NCBI GenBank assembly: GCA_016870035.1
Contig: VGCJ01000010.1
Span: 1-40,572, forward strand
Length of the DNA stretch: 40,572 nt
Reading direction: 5' to 3'
Origin: Alphaproteobacteria bacterium
GTDB taxonomy: Bacteria; Pseudomonadota; Alphaproteobacteria; Rhizobiales; Beijerinckiaceae
A program made the translations under genes and the position numbers. The notes beneath the pieces were generated by a model, which searched no databases, had not been told where the DNA came from, and saw only the letters and a list, made by a program, of their open reading frames with translations. Shown piece after piece: positions 17,729-27,443 of the stretch (the first letter of the stretch is position 1; each line of letters opens with the position of its first letter).

Positions 17729-18707
17729 TGAGATTGCTGTGATCGGCTCAGGCGCCTGGGGCAGCGCTTTGGCGCTTGCTGCTGCGAAAGCAGGGCGTCG
17801 TGTGACATTGTGGAGTCGCGATGCTGATCAAGCCGCTGTAATGATCGCAACGCGCGAGAATAAAAAACGTCTTCCTGGAATTCATTTACCACCTTCAATT
17901 ACACCTACAGTCTCGTTACAAGAGGCCGTATCTTCTGCGCGTGCTATTATTCTCGCGATCCCTGCGCAATATGTACGCGAAATTTGTGAAGCGCTTGCTT
18001 TGGTGATGAAAAGCGGCCTTCCGGTCATCATTGCTGCAAAAGGCATTGATCGACGCTCAGGTGAATTTATGAGCGAGATTGTTGCCGATGCTTTACCGGG
18101 AGCGATGCCCGCAATTCTATCGGGACCAAGTTTTGCTGATGATGTGGCAAAAGGGTTACCGACAGCCGTTGTCCTTGCAACGCCGATTGCTGAAATTGCA
18201 GAACATCTTGCGTATGCGCTCTCTTCGCCGCGTTTTCGAATTTATCATTCAAGCGATGTGCGTGGCGTTGAAATTGGTGGTGCGGCAAAAAATGTTCTCG
18301 CGATTGCATCCGGCATTGTTCAAGGGCGCAGACTTGGCGAGAGCGCACGCGCGGCTTTGATTGCACGGGGCTTTGCTGAATTGCAGCGCTTTGCAAAGAC
18401 TTATGATGCGAAGCCTGAAACGCTATTGGGGCTTGCGGGTCTTGGTGATCTTGTGTTGACCGCAAGCTCGCTTCATTCCAGAAATTTTTCATTCGGTCAT
18501 GATCTCGGGCGCGGCAAATCCGTATCAGATGCGGGCGGTGGCAAATTGGCTGAAGGTGCGTTTACAGCGCGCATTCTTGATCAGATTGCCAAAGCGCGTG
18601 GTGTCGATATGCCGATAGTTGCTGCGATGGCCGCAATCTTGGATGGCGCGCTGTCCGTTGACGCAGCTGTTGATTTGCTGATGAACCGCCCGATCAAAGG
18701 GGAATAA
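17721..18707 (+). CDS. gpsA: Glycerol-3-phosphate dehydrogenase [NAD(P)+]
   Basis: GpsA reduces dihydroxyacetone phosphate to sn-glycerol 3-phosphate, the backbone for phospholipids. The 328-residue protein has the Rossmann motif [15 protein letters not shown] (residues 8-22), [30 protein letters not shown], and the catalytic-Lys region [20 protein letters not shown]. The C-terminal helical domain carries [25 protein letters not shown]. It is coupled to tsaD and sits in the tsaD-gpsA-EVE order common in Rhizobiales. Confidence 0.97.
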   Translation: MFDEIAVIGSGAWGSALALAAAKAGRRVTLWSRDADQAAVMIATRENKKRLPGIHLPPSITPTVSLQEAVSSARAIILAIPAQYVREICEALALVMKSGLPVIIAAKGIDRRSGEFMSEIVADALPGAMPAILSGPSFADDVAKGLPTAVVLATPIAEIAEHLAYALSSPRFRIYHSSDVRGVEIGGAAKNVLAIASGIVQGRRLGESARAALIARGFAELQRFAKTYDAKPETLLGLAGLGDLVLTASSLHSRNFSFGHDLGRGKSVSDAGGGKLAEGAFTARILDQIAKARGVDMPIVAAMAAILDGALSVDAAVDLLMNRPIKGE

Positions 18708-18744
18708 TTTCGCACGCGATTGAATGCGCAAGGGCAAGGGCCGC

Positions 18745-18760
18745 CGGCGCCTTCGCGCCG
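18745..18760. other. GC-rich perfect hairpin before the EVE gene
   Basis: CGGCGC (18745-18750) and GCGCCG (18755-18760) are separated by the tetraloop CTTC. On the + strand the hairpin is followed by TAAC and an A-rich stretch rather than T, so it does not look like a standard intrinsic terminator. It lies in the leader between gpsA and the EVE gene, about 28 bases before the latter's ATG. Function unknown. Confidence 0.45.
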
Positions 18761-18788
18761 TAACAAAAAAGAAAAGAGGAATTTAAAA

Positions 18789-19205
18789 ATGGCGTTTTGG
18801 CTTTATAAATCTGAACCTTTCAAATGGTCATGGGACCAGCAGGTGAAAGTCGGCGCGAAAGGCACGCATTGGGACGGCGTGCGTAATCATTTGGCGAAGC
18901 TGAATTTGATGGCGATGAAGAGAGGCGAACAGGGTTTCTTCTATCATTCGAATGAAGGCAAAGAGATCGTCGGCATTGTCGAAGTGATCCGCGAAGCCTA
19001 TCCCGATCCGACAGCGGGAGCAGGCGAGCCCTGGGTGGTTGTCGATTTGAAAGCGGTGAAGCCGTTTAAGCGCCCCATTTCGCTTGCTGAGATCAAAGCT
19101 GACCTGAAGCTTGCGAAAATGTCTCTTGTCACGTCGATGCGACTTTCGGTGCAGCCCGTGACTGAGGCTGAGTGGAAACATATCTGTAAATTGGGCGGGG
19201 TTTAG
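18789..19205 (+). CDS. EVE domain-containing protein
   Basis: A 138-residue single EVE domain, a PUA-like fold that binds modified bases in nucleic acids. It shows the family's opening MAFWLYKSEPFKWSW, HWDGVRNHLAKLNLMAMKRGEQGFFYHSNEGKEIVGI and the closing PVTEAEWKHICKLGG. The Trp and Tyr residues near the N-terminus form the expected aromatic cage. I chose the ATG at 18789 because the family starts here and AGAGGA lies upstream; the open frame before it runs through the leader hairpin. The cellular role of stand-alone EVE proteins is unproven. Confidence 0.93.
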   Translation: MAFWLYKSEPFKWSWDQQVKVGAKGTHWDGVRNHLAKLNLMAMKRGEQGFFYHSNEGKEIVGIVEVIREAYPDPTAGAGEPWVVVDLKAVKPFKRPISLAEIKADLKLAKMSLVTSMRLSVQPVTEAEWKHICKLGGV

Positions 19206-19453
19206 GCTTTAAATGCTGAAAAACCGCAGTATTGGGCTACCAAGTCACACAGAATAGAGCCTGCTGGCTTCCATTTACCCATTTCGAACACCTGCCCGAC
19301 CAAAGTGTGACCCTTCCCCGTCTTGTCCCGAGGGGGGCGGGCATTCATAATAGAAAACAAGGCAGAAGGGTCTTTTAAGACCTGATTGAGCCGTTTTGTG
19401 AAAGACCCGCACCGAGGCCCATGAGCCTTAGGCGCGCAGAGGGAGGAAATTCG

Positions 19454-21400
19454 ATGTCGGACAAGCTCTATCCTGTGTCTCAAGACTGGGCCAAACGCGC
19501 TTTCGTTGATGATGCCAAATATAAGGCGATGTATAACGCGTCGGTCAAAGATCCGGAAGCGTTCTGGGGCGAGCACGGTAAGCGTATTGATTGGATCAAG
19601 CCTTACACGAAAGTGAAGAATACGAGCTACGCGCCGGGCGCGGTCTCGATCAAATGGTTTGAAGACGGCATCACCAATGTGTCGATGAATTGCATCGATC
19701 GCCATCTGCCCCATCGCGCGAACCAAACCGCGATCATCTGGGAAGGCGATGATCCGAGTGATTCAAAACACATCACCTATCAAGAATTGCATGATGAAGT
19801 CTGTCGCTTTGCCAATGTTCTGAAAGCACATGGTGTGCATAAAGGCGACACAGTTACAATTTATTTGCCGATGATTCCGGAAGCCGCTTATGCGATGCTG
19901 GCTTGTGCGCGTATCGGCGCGGTACATTCGATCGTGTTTGGTGGTTTTTCGCCTGATTCACTTGCCGGTCGTATTGATGGATGTAAATCCAAAGTGCTGA
20001 TCACGGCCGATGAAGGTTTACGTGGTGGAAAAAAAGTACCGCTCAAAGTCAATTGCGATGAAGCGTTGGAACGTGTTCCGGGCGTTGTCACATCGCAAAT
20101 CGTTGTGAAGCGCACAGGCGGTGCGGTGCATATGCAGGATGGTCGTGATTATTATTATCACGGTGAAGCTGCAAAAGTGGCAATGCAATGCAAGCCCGAG
20201 CCAATGGAAGCGGAATCACCGCTTTTCATTCTCTATACATCAGGGTCAACAGGCGCGCCGAAGGGCGTCGTTCATACAACAGGCGGCTATCTCGTTTACG
20301 CATCGATGACGCATCAACATGTCTTCGATTATCATGAAGGTGACATCTATTGGTGCACGGCCGATGTGGGCTGGGTCACCGGTCATTCATACATTGTGTA
20401 TGGACCGCTTGCGAATGGCGCGACAACATTGATGTTTGAAGGCATTCCCACCTATCCGTCAATTTCACGCTTCTGGGATGTCGTTGATAAACACAAGGTC
20501 AATATTTTTTATACCGCGCCGACGGCGATCCGCTCGCTGATGGGCGCTGGCGAAGAGCCGGTGAAGAAAACATCACGTGCGTCTTTGCGTTTGTTGGGTT
20601 CGGTTGGTGAGCCGATCAATCCGGAAGCGTGGCAGTGGTATCACCGCGTGGTGGGTGATGGTCGTTGCCCTATTGTTGATACTTGGTGGCAAACAGAGAC
20701 GGGTGGCATTCTCATCACACCGCTTCCCGGTGCAACGGCTTTGAAGCCCGGTTCTGCAACGCGCCCCTTCTTTGGCGTGAAGCCCGAGATTGTTGACGCG
20801 AATGGTGTTGTTCAAAATGGTGCATGCGAAGGAAATCTCGTGATTTCCGATTCATGGCCTGGGCAGATGCGAACAGTCTATGGAGATCACAAGCGCTTCA
20901 TGGAAACCTATTTCGCTACTTATGCGAAAAAATATTTCACAGGTGACGGATGCCGTCGTGATGCGGATGGTTATTACTGGATAACAGGTCGCGTTGATGA
21001 CGTAATCAATGTTTCCGGTCACCGCATGGGCACTGCCGAAGTTGAAAGCGCGCTTGTTGCGCATGAGAAAGTGTCGGAAGCCGCTGTGGTCGGTTATCCG
21101 CATGACATCAAAGGACAGGGCATCTATGCCTATGTGACTTTAATGGCGGGAACGGAAGCGAGCGACGCTCTGCGTAAAGAACTTGTCGTATGGGTTAGAA
21201 AAGAAATTGGCCCGATTGCTTCGCCCGATCTTATTCAATTCGCGCCGGGCCTGCCAAAGACACGTTCGGGTAAGATCATGCGCCGCATTTTGCGTAAGAT
21301 TGCCGAGGATGAATTTGGCAATCTGGGTGATACATCGACGCTCTCCGATCCGGGTGTGGTCGATGATTTGATCGCCAATCGTCAGAACAAGCGGAAATAG
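19454..21400 (+). CDS. acsA: Acetyl-CoA synthetase
   Basis: AMP-forming acetate-CoA ligase, 648 residues. It has the AMP-binding P-loop [20 protein letters not shown] (about 260), [12 protein letters not shown], the core motif [31 protein letters not shown], and near the C-terminus [11 protein letters not shown], whose Lys is the residue acetylated by protein acetyltransferases to switch the enzyme off. The ATG at 19454 has GGAGGA 6 bases upstream; an in-frame start at 19421 lacks this. The 248 bases upstream show no gene, only a GGTCTT/AAGACC hairpin near 19369-19382. It ends with TAG and is followed by a strong terminator. Confidence 0.98.
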   Translation: MSDKLYPVSQDWAKRAFVDDAKYKAMYNASVKDPEAFWGEHGKRIDWIKPYTKVKNTSYAPGAVSIKWFEDGITNVSMNCIDRHLPHRANQTAIIWEGDDPSDSKHITYQELHDEVCRFANVLKAHGVHKGDTVTIYLPMIPEAAYAMLACARIGAVHSIVFGGFSPDSLAGRIDGCKSKVLITADEGLRGGKKVPLKVNCDEALERVPGVVTSQIVVKRTGGAVHMQDGRDYYYHGEAAKVAMQCKPEPMEAESPLFILYTSGSTGAPKGVVHTTGGYLVYASMTHQHVFDYHEGDIYWCTADVGWVTGHSYIVYGPLANGATTLMFEGIPTYPSISRFWDVVDKHKVNIFYTAPTAIRSLMGAGEEPVKKTSRASLRLLGSVGEPINPEAWQWYHRVVGDGRCPIVDTWWQTETGGILITPLPGATALKPGSATRPFFGVKPEIVDANGVVQNGACEGNLVISDSWPGQMRTVYGDHKRFMETYFATYAKKYFTGDGCRRDADGYYWITGRVDDVINVSGHRMGTAEVESALVAHEKVSEAAVVGYPHDIKGQGIYAYVTLMAGTEASDALRKELVVWVRKEIGPIASPDLIQFAPGLPKTRSGKIMRRILRKIAEDEFGNLGDTSTLSDPGVVDDLIANRQNKRK

Positions 21401-21452
21401 ATCAGAGTTTCATTTTCATTGAACGCAATTTCCTCCCTCAATTGATCTTTAG

Positions 21453-21479
21453 CCCCGCGTTTCGGCGCGGGGTTTTTTT
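21453..21479 (+). terminator. Intrinsic terminator after acsA
   Basis: A perfect 7-bp GC stem, CCCCGCG (21453-21459) and CGCGGGG (21466-21472), with a six-base loop TTTCGG, is followed directly by seven T (21473-21479). It lies 53 bases after the acsA stop and before manC, so it ends the acsA transcript. Confidence 0.96.
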
Positions 21480-21598
21480 GTTGCCGAAGCTGGGCCTAAG
21501 CATTAATCCGATGGATAGTTTGTTGAGCGAACAGGTCAGTGATGCGTCCTGTCGATTTCATTGTCGGGTAATCTTTTGGAAATGGAGCCTCTCGCATC

Positions 21599-23005
21599 AT
21601 GACCCTTATTCCTATTATTTTATGCGGTGGTTCGGGTACACGGTTGTGGCCGGTTTCGCGCGATAGTTTTCCGAAGCAGTTCGTGCCGCTTTTGGGGACG
21701 CTCTCGACATTTCAGGCGACGTTGAAGCGGGTTGATGATCCCTCGCTGTTTGGCAGGCCTTTGATTGTGACGAATGAGAAATTCCGGTTTCTGGCTGAAG
21801 AACAGGCCGAAGCGGTGGGCGTTGCGGTGGATATTCTTATGGAACCAAGCCCAAGAGATTCGGCGCCCGCGATTGCAGCGGCCGCGCATTGGGTGAAGCA
21901 GCATCATGAGAGCGCCTTGGGTCTGGTGCTGGCGGCTGATCATATGATTGCCGATGTACAAGGCTTTCGCGAGAGCGTGAAGCGCGCTTTGCCCGCTGCC
22001 AATGCCGGCAAGATTGTGACCTTTGGTGTAACACCGTCTCATCCCTCAACCGCCTATGGCTATATCAAGCCCGGTGAAAAGGTTGAAGGTGAGGCGCGAC
22101 ATATTGCGATTTTTCTTGAGAAGCCTGATGCGTCGAGGGCACGCGATCTTGTCGCCGATGGCTATGTGTGGAACTCCGGCAATTTCATGTTCAAGCCAGA
22201 AACAATGATCGAAGAGCTTGAGCGTCATGCGGCGCAAATCAGTGCGTGCGCAGCCACAGCGCTTCAGTTAGCGAGCATAGATCTTGGCGCTACACTGTTG
22301 AACGCTAAAGCTTTCGCGAATGCACCAAAAATTTCGATTGATTATGCTGTTATGCAAAAGACCATTCATGCCGCCGTTGTAACGGCCTCATTTGATTGGT
22401 CGGATATTGGCACATGGGGTGCGCTCTGGGACGCGTCTGACCATGATGAGCGTGGCAATCGCGCGACCGGCAATGTTGCTTTGCTCGACACCACCAACAG
22501 CCTTGTTCATTCCGATGATGTACTCACGACTGTTGCGGGGCTCGACAATATCGTTGTCGTCTCAACGCGCGATGCGGTGCTTGTGACCAACAAAGAGAAC
22601 TCAGGCGAAGTCAAAATTCTGGTCGAAGCGCTCAAAGCCAAAAGCCAACGTGAGGCGAGCGAGCATCTCAAAATGTATCGGCCTTGGGGTGCCTATCAGC
22701 GCATCGATATTGGCCCGCGCTTTCATGTGAAGCGCATCACCGTGAAGCCGGGTGGCCGCCTCTCACTTCAGAAACATTTTCATCGCTCGGAACATTGGGT
22801 GGTGGTCTCGGGCACGGCGGAAGTCACGATCGGTGAGAAGACCATCGAGCTGCACGAGAATCAGAGCACATATATCCCGATTGGCGAAGTGCATCGCCTC
22901 GCCAATCCGGGTAAAGTGCCGCTTGAAGTCATCGAAGTGCAAGTAGGCTCTTACACCGGCGAAGATGACATCGTGCGCTTGGAGGATGTGTATGGGAGAG
23001 GGTGA
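21599..23005 (+). CDS. manC: Mannose-1-phosphate guanylyltransferase / mannose-6-phosphate isomerase
   Basis: A bifunctional type II enzyme of 468 residues that makes GDP-mannose for polysaccharides. The nucleotidyltransferase domain opens with LIPIILCGGSGTRLWPVSRDSFPKQF, with FLEKPD and the YVWNSGNFMFK motif. The C-terminal cupin (about 360-460) has MYRPWGAYQRI, HFHRSEHWVVVSGTAEV and IPIGEVHRLANPG, which provide the metal ligands of the isomerase. The N-terminal pyrophosphorylase signature is intact. It is preceded by the acsA terminator, so it has its own promoter; no other polysaccharide genes are adjacent. Confidence 0.96.
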   Translation: MTLIPIILCGGSGTRLWPVSRDSFPKQFVPLLGTLSTFQATLKRVDDPSLFGRPLIVTNEKFRFLAEEQAEAVGVAVDILMEPSPRDSAPAIAAAAHWVKQHHESALGLVLAADHMIADVQGFRESVKRALPAANAGKIVTFGVTPSHPSTAYGYIKPGEKVEGEARHIAIFLEKPDASRARDLVADGYVWNSGNFMFKPETMIEELERHAAQISACAATALQLASIDLGATLLNAKAFANAPKISIDYAVMQKTIHAAVVTASFDWSDIGTWGALWDASDHDERGNRATGNVALLDTTNSLVHSDDVLTTVAGLDNIVVVSTRDAVLVTNKENSGEVKILVEALKAKSQREASEHLKMYRPWGAYQRIDIGPRFHVKRITVKPGGRLSLQKHFHRSEHWVVVSGTAEVTIGEKTIELHENQSTYIPIGEVHRLANPGKVPLEVIEVQVGSYTGEDDIVRLEDVYGRG

Positions 23006-23079
23006 GGCAAACCGTGCTCTCGATCTTTGTTTATGAATGTGTATGATTTTCCAACTGCGTCGAGTGTTGATGTTCGCCT

Positions 23080-23805
23080 GTGACTAAGCCGGTTCTGATC
23101 ATTCTCCATCAAGAATATTCAACACCCGGTCGGGTGGGGTATGTTTTGTGCCAGCGTGGATTTATACTCGACACACGCCGCCCGCCTTTGGGAGAAGCGC
23201 TACCTGACAATCTCAAAGATTATTCCGGCGTTGTGATCTTTGGTGGCCCGATGAGCGCCAATGATCCTGATGCGTTTATCGGCGAAGAAATCAAATTGAT
23301 CGAACGTACGCTCAAAGCAGAAACGCCTTTTCTCGGTCTATGCCTTGGCGCTCAGCTATTGTGTCGAGCGATGGGTACGCGGGTTTATAAACATCCTGAG
23401 GAAGAAACCGAGATCGGCTATTATCCACTTCGTCCGACAAAAGCGGGCGAAAAATGGGCGAGGTCGCATGGTGCTAAATGGCCGCGTGCCGTTTATCATT
23501 GGCACCGCGAAGGATTTGATTTACCGAAAGGCGCTGAGTTGCTCGCCGAAGGCGAAGCCTTCCTGCATCAAGCCTTTCGCATCGGACAAAAGACGCTTGC
23601 CTTGCAATTTCACCCCGAAGTTACCTATGCGATGATTTGCCGATGGACTACGCGTTCTTTTGAAAAGATGAATCACAAAGGCGCGCGCGCACCTCATGAA
23701 CATCGTGATGGATGGTTTGAACATGATCACGATGTCGAGCAATGGCTCAACGCAATTCTTGATGGATGGATCGGTTATCCAAAAAGATCAAACGCGTCCG
23801 CCTAA
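23080..23805 (+). CDS. Class I glutamine amidotransferase (GuaA-like domain protein)
   Basis: A 241-residue stand-alone glutaminase domain. The catalytic triad is visible: Cys88 in FLGLCLGAQLL, and His178 and Glu180 in ALQFHPEV. The oxyanion region FGGPMSANDPD is typical of the GMP-synthase-like amidotransferases that occur without a synthetase domain in proteobacteria. The partner and the acceptor of the ammonia are unknown. The start is a GTG at 23080 with no obvious Shine-Dalgarno sequence. It is convergent with hpt, whose stop is only 15 bases away. Confidence 0.9.
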   Translation: MTKPVLIILHQEYSTPGRVGYVLCQRGFILDTRRPPLGEALPDNLKDYSGVVIFGGPMSANDPDAFIGEEIKLIERTLKAETPFLGLCLGAQLLCRAMGTRVYKHPEEETEIGYYPLRPTKAGEKWARSHGAKWPRAVYHWHREGFDLPKGAELLAEGEAFLHQAFRIGQKTLALQFHPEVTYAMICRWTTRSFEKMNHKGARAPHEHRDGWFEHDHDVEQWLNAILDGWIGYPKRSNASA

Positions 23806-23820
23806 TCTGGGACCGGTTGC

Positions 23821-24348
23821 TTATTCGACCACGCCGATAAAGGGGAGTTGGCGATAGGAGTGGGCCACATCCATTCCATAGCCCACCACAAATTTATCCG
23901 GAATCACGAAGCCAACGAAGTCGGCATTGATCGAAACCGCGCGTTTGCCAGGCTTTTCTAAAAGACAGCATGACATCACGCGTGCACCGCGAGCGGCGAG
24001 AAGGTCTTTCGCAAAAGCGATCGTGCGGCCTGATTCAAGAATATCGTCGATCAACAAGATGTCACGGTCACGCACATCGCTTTCGACATCTTTAAGAATA
24101 ACGACTTGTCCTGATGAAATCGTCGCGTCGCGATAGCTCGACAGATGCATGAATTCAACTTGCGGCATGAGCCCCGCGTGATGCAGCGCGCGCATCAGGT
24201 CGGCTGCAAACATGAAGGACCCTTTGAGGATCGCGATGACCAAAAGCCTTTTGGGATCTTTGCGCGCAATTTCTTGAGCAATCTCGGTATTGCGGGCGGC
24301 AATTTTGGCTTCGTCAATCAGGACGGAGACATTTCGTTCTTGGGGCAT
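23821..24348 (-). CDS. hpt: Hypoxanthine phosphoribosyltransferase
   Basis: A purine-salvage enzyme that converts hypoxanthine (and usually guanine) to the nucleotide with PRPP. The 175-residue protein has VIAILKGSFMFAADLMR, the SSYRDATISSG flexible loop, and the PRPP-binding LLIDDILESGRT (about 98-109). The C-terminal KFVVGYGMDVAHSYRQLPFIGVV is diagnostic of HPRT. I chose the ATG at 24348, preceded by GAGAGG; the open frame extends 17 codons further but that part is not family-like. Confidence 0.96.
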   Translation of the reverse strand: MPQERNVSVLIDEAKIAARNTEIAQEIARKDPKRLLVIAILKGSFMFAADLMRALHHAGLMPQVEFMHLSSYRDATISSGQVVILKDVESDVRDRDILLIDDILESGRTIAFAKDLLAARGARVMSCCLLEKPGKRAVSINADFVGFVIPDKFVVGYGMDVAHSYRQLPFIGVVE

Positions 24349-24410
24349 GATACCTCTCGAGCATGGCGATGTCTTTTGCCCTCTGGCAAAAGCGGCCACC
24401 CCCCGTGTTT

Positions 24411-25070
24411 TCAGGCGCCGGCGAGGCGGATCACGATGTCTTTACCCTCCCGGGGAGGAGAGGCAAGTCTTGCGCGAAAGGGAACAGGGTTTCCACGGTC
24501 GATTGTGGGGGCCGGAGGCGGAATCATCCACTGGAAAATGCTCTGCCCGACGGAACCGTCTTCCACCGCTGAGCGAATTTCAAAGCTGAGGCTTGGAAGA
24601 TTATGGGGGGTCGACGCATCTGAGAGGATCATGCCTTCGATGATCAGGGCCCGATCCGCTCCTTCACCCTTGAAACGGGTTTTGATGTTTTGGATCGCGA
24701 GGCGCGGAGTGGCGAGTCCGGGCAGAAAGCCTGCGATCCATAGGCTTGTTTGGACTTTAAGCCGGTCAAAATCCTGTGCAACGCCGCCGATCACGGCGAT
24801 CAGGCCGGTAAAGCCCGCGATACCGGCGGCCATCATTCCAAAACGGGAACGGTGCTGTTTCGGCGTGGGGGCGGCTTGGGACTTATTCTCAAAATAAGGT
24901 GCTTCTGTCACCGATTTTAAGAAATCTTCTGGAATTTCGGGTGATTTAGGCTCGGCCTCGGCCTGAAAAGTGGACCGGCAGACGCCGCACCGCATCATCC
25001 GCCGCTCGCCGCCGAGGGTCTCTGAGTGCACGAAATAGGAGCTCGAGCAATTTGGGCAAACGATCAGCAT
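24411..25070 (-). CDS. Zinc-ribbon and DUF3426 domain membrane protein
   Basis: A 219-residue protein with an N-terminal MJ0042-type zinc ribbon (Cys5, Cys8, Cys28 and Cys31 in the order CPNC and CGVC), a Pro/Glu-rich linker, one transmembrane helix (about 78-97) and a C-terminal DUF3426-like region. Proteins of this layout are regularly encoded divergently from ftsE in Alphaproteobacteria, which suggests but does not prove a link to division or envelope. The zinc ribbon would be cytoplasmic and the C-terminal domain periplasmic. No function is established. Confidence 0.85.
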   Translation of the reverse strand: MLIVCPNCSSSYFVHSETLGGERRMMRCGVCRSTFQAEAEPKSPEIPEDFLKSVTEAPYFENKSQAAPTPKQHRSRFGMMAAGIAGFTGLIAVIGGVAQDFDRLKVQTSLWIAGFLPGLATPRLAIQNIKTRFKGEGADRALIIEGMILSDASTPHNLPSLSFEIRSAVEDGSVGQSIFQWMIPPPAPTIDRGNPVPFRARLASPPREGKDIVIRLAGA

Positions 25071-25161
25071 GACGAATCAGATACCCTTCCTTCCAAAAAT
25101 AGTTTCCTGCTATGGCTCGTGATCATGCCCTCATGACCTTTAAGGAAGGTTGAAGACTCGC

Positions 25162-25857
25162 GTGCAGGCTCAATCCAATCGGTGGGGCGGGGAACTCGTC
25201 CGGTTTGAAAATGTCGGACTGCGCTATGGCGCAGCGCCGGAAACTCTGACCGACATCAGTTTTTCCATCATGCCGCAATCATTCCAATTTCTGACGGGCG
25301 CATCGGGGAGCGGTAAAACGACAATTCTCCGCTTGATCCTGCAATCCTTGAAACCGACACGCGGGATGATTTCAATCTTCGGGCAAGATACCGCGCAGCT
25401 TGATAAAGACGGTCTCACTTTGCTGCGCCGACGTATGGGCATTGTGTTTCAAGATTTCCGACTTCTCGATCATTTGACGATTTATGAGAATGTGGCGCTG
25501 CCTTTTAAAATTCGTGGCCGAATGGAATCGAGCTATCGCGCCGAAGTGATCGAATTATTGAAATGGATTGGTCTCAACGATTTGATTGATGTCAAACCAC
25601 CCGTTCTGTCTGGCGGCGAAAAGCAACGGACATCGATTGCGCGCGCGCTTGTTTCGCAACCAGAGCTTCTTCTCGCTGACGAGCCGACAGGAAATCTCGA
25701 TCCGGTTTTAGCAGAGCGCCTGTTGCGACTATTTGTCGAACTCAATCGATCAGGTACCGCCATTTTGATTGCAACGCATGATATAGGGCTGATGGAGCAA
25801 ATTAGAGGTGCTCGTCGTCTTGTGTTGCAAAATCATCATTTACAGGTTGAGGGCTAG
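25162..25857 (+). CDS. ftsE: Cell-division ATP-binding protein FtsE
   Basis: The ATPase that, with FtsX, activates septal peptidoglycan hydrolysis through EnvC-type proteins. It has Walker A GASGSGKTT, the Q-loop MGIVFQDFRLLDHLTIYENVALP typical of FtsE, the signature LSGGEKQRTSIARAL, Walker B LLLADEPTGNLDP and the switch ATHD. The start is uncertain: GTG at 25162 (chosen; AAGGAAGG lies 12 bases upstream) or TTG at 25150 (directly against that site). The gene ends in TAG, 3 bases before ftsX, and opens a long + strand run that includes an EnvC-like protein. Confidence 0.95.
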   Translation: MQAQSNRWGGELVRFENVGLRYGAAPETLTDISFSIMPQSFQFLTGASGSGKTTILRLILQSLKPTRGMISIFGQDTAQLDKDGLTLLRRRMGIVFQDFRLLDHLTIYENVALPFKIRGRMESSYRAEVIELLKWIGLNDLIDVKPPVLSGGEKQRTSIARALVSQPELLLADEPTGNLDPVLAERLLRLFVELNRSGTAILIATHDIGLMEQIRGARRLVLQNHHLQVEG

Positions 25858-25860
25858 GCC

Positions 25861-26814
25861 ATGTCGTCAACTGATTTTTATAATCAAAGATCAACGTGGC
25901 AGTCTTTTCTCAATCGTTTTTCAACGGACTCATTGGTGGCGCCCGATCCATTGACGGATCGTACGCTTGTGGCTGTGATTTTCATTTTGACCTTCATTGT
26001 TTCATTAACAGCGGGTCTTGTGCTTTTTGGGTCAGCCGCCACGGCGCGTTGGCAAGTTCTTTTATCTTCCGAAGTGACCGTACAGCTTCGTCCACAAACG
26101 GGTCGCGCGATTGAAGCGGATTTGAATCGCGTGGCGGAGTATTTGAAGCAAGTGCAAGGTGTGACGAAGGTCCGCATTTATTCGCAAGATGAAACTTTGC
26201 GCATGCTCGAACCCTGGCTTGGTCCCGCGTCTTCGCTGGGCGGTCTTTCGATACCGCGAATGATTGCCGTTGAAATAAATCCCGATGTGCCTCCTGACAT
26301 TCAAGTTGTTGCACAACAATTAGCGAAAGAAATTCCGGGAATGGTTGTCGATGATCATCGCTCTTGGACAAGGCGTTTGACTAAACTCGGCAATACGCTC
26401 GTGGTGGCTTCCGCGCTTGGTCTTGTTCTTTTCCTTACGGCCACAGCTTTGGCGATAGTTTTTGCTACGCGTGGCGCCATGGTCGGTAATCGCGAGATTA
26501 TTGAAGTCTTCTATTTTATGGGTGCTGATGATCGCTATATCGCGCGCGTGTTTCAGGGGCATTTTTTCAGTCTTGGATTGAGAGGCGGTATTTTGGGTGC
26601 GTGTCTCGCACTGATCATTCTTGGCGCTTTGAGATTTATGATTGCAGGCTCTGATGGATTGAAAGACGTCTTCGGCTTTGGTGCCGTTGATCCTTTGTCA
26701 TCTGTCGGTTTAGCGATCATTATTGCCATATTGGCGGTCGCCCTCTTTGTTTCCTTTTTAGCTAGTGTCGTTTCGCGGCTGACGGTTCATTCGACTTTAG
26801 GCCGGTTGGCATGA
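25861..26814 (+). CDS. ftsX: Cell-division protein FtsX
   Basis: A 317-residue membrane protein with the FtsX plan: a cytoplasmic N-terminus, a first transmembrane helix (about 40-60), a periplasmic domain with VTVQLRP and the VTKVRIYSQDETLRMLEPWLG segment, then three more helices in the C-terminal half. TALAIVFATRGAMVGNREIIEVFYFMGADDRYIARVFQGHF is the conserved FtsX/LolC-like cytoplasmic loop. It relays ATP hydrolysis by FtsE to a periplasmic hydrolase activator. It overlaps the next gene (ATGA). Confidence 0.95.
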   Translation: MSSTDFYNQRSTWQSFLNRFSTDSLVAPDPLTDRTLVAVIFILTFIVSLTAGLVLFGSAATARWQVLLSSEVTVQLRPQTGRAIEADLNRVAEYLKQVQGVTKVRIYSQDETLRMLEPWLGPASSLGGLSIPRMIAVEINPDVPPDIQVVAQQLAKEIPGMVVDDHRSWTRRLTKLGNTLVVASALGLVLFLTATALAIVFATRGAMVGNREIIEVFYFMGADDRYIARVFQGHFFSLGLRGGILGACLALIILGALRFMIAGSDGLKDVFGFGAVDPLSSVGLAIIIAILAVALFVSFLASVVSRLTVHSTLGRLA

Positions 26815-27443
26815 TGGATCATGCCATGAAAAGAGTCTTCGGATTTAAACGACTGTTATCGATTAGTCTCGTTATTGTACTCATGATCTTGATCATGGGT
26901 TTTGTGAGTTATTTCACCGCCCTCGCCCGATATGATCAAAATGAAATCACTTCTGTTGATGCTGCGATTGTTTTGACAGGCGGTCCTGATCGATTGACGG
27001 ATGCTGCGCGGCTATTATCGTCCGGCGTTACAAAACATCTTTTGATTAGCGGCGTAGGTGGTCGAGCTGATCTTGATGATCTTGTTCGTGTTGTACCTGC
27101 TCTTGCGCCTTATTCATCTTGTTGTATCGACCTTGGTCATCAGGCGCAGAATACGAGAGGCAATGCGGAAGAGGCGGCTCTTTGGGCACGTGAAAAAGAT
27201 TATAAATCACTCGCCATTGTGACTGCCGGATTTCATTTGCCGCGTGCCATGCTTGAGGTGAGAGCGCTTTTACCTGATCGAACGCTTTATCCCTATCGTG
27301 CGGGCTTGCCACTCCGGGAGCAGGTGTTTCATGGTCGCATCAGCACTTTATATGCAATTACTCTTGAGCCGATTAAATATATGGCCGCTCTTGTAAGAAT
27401 TAATATCAGCAAAAGAGTTTCTCATACTGCAAATTTGGGATAA
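26811..27443 (+). CDS. YdcF family membrane protein (DUF218)
   Basis: A 210-residue protein with one N-terminal transmembrane helix (about 14-37) and a DUF218 domain: AAIVLTGGPDRLTDAARLLSSG, HLLISGVGG, NTRGNAEEAALWARE and IVTAGFHLPRAMLEV. The family includes ElyC/SanA-type envelope proteins, and a role in envelope biogenesis is plausible. It starts inside the ftsX end and its stop is immediately followed by the plsC ATG, so it is firmly part of the ftsEX operon, as in many Rhizobiales. The biochemical activity is unknown. Confidence 0.9.
   Translation: MMDHAMKRVFGFKRLLSISLVIVLMILIMGFVSYFTALARYDQNEITSVDAAIVLTGGPDRLTDAARLLSSGVTKHLLISGVGGRADLDDLVRVVPALAPYSSCCIDLGHQAQNTRGNAEEAALWAREKDYKSLAIVTAGFHLPRAMLEVRALLPDRTLYPYRAGLPLREQVFHGRISTLYAITLEPIKYMAALVRINISKRVSHTANLG

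Noticed and set aside
18745-18760. Hairpin as the gpsA terminator
   Set aside because: It is followed by A-rich, not T-rich, sequence on the coding strand; kept only as an unexplained hairpin.
19202-19726. A 174-codon open frame on the - strand at the start of acsA
   Set aside because: It lies mostly opposite the strongly conserved acsA N-terminus, has no recognisable domain and has no ribosome-binding site; it is a shadow frame.
24145-24897. A 250-codon open frame on the + strand opposite hpt and the DUF3426 gene
   Set aside because: Both genes beneath it are well supported, and the translation is low-complexity Arg/Pro-rich without domain features.
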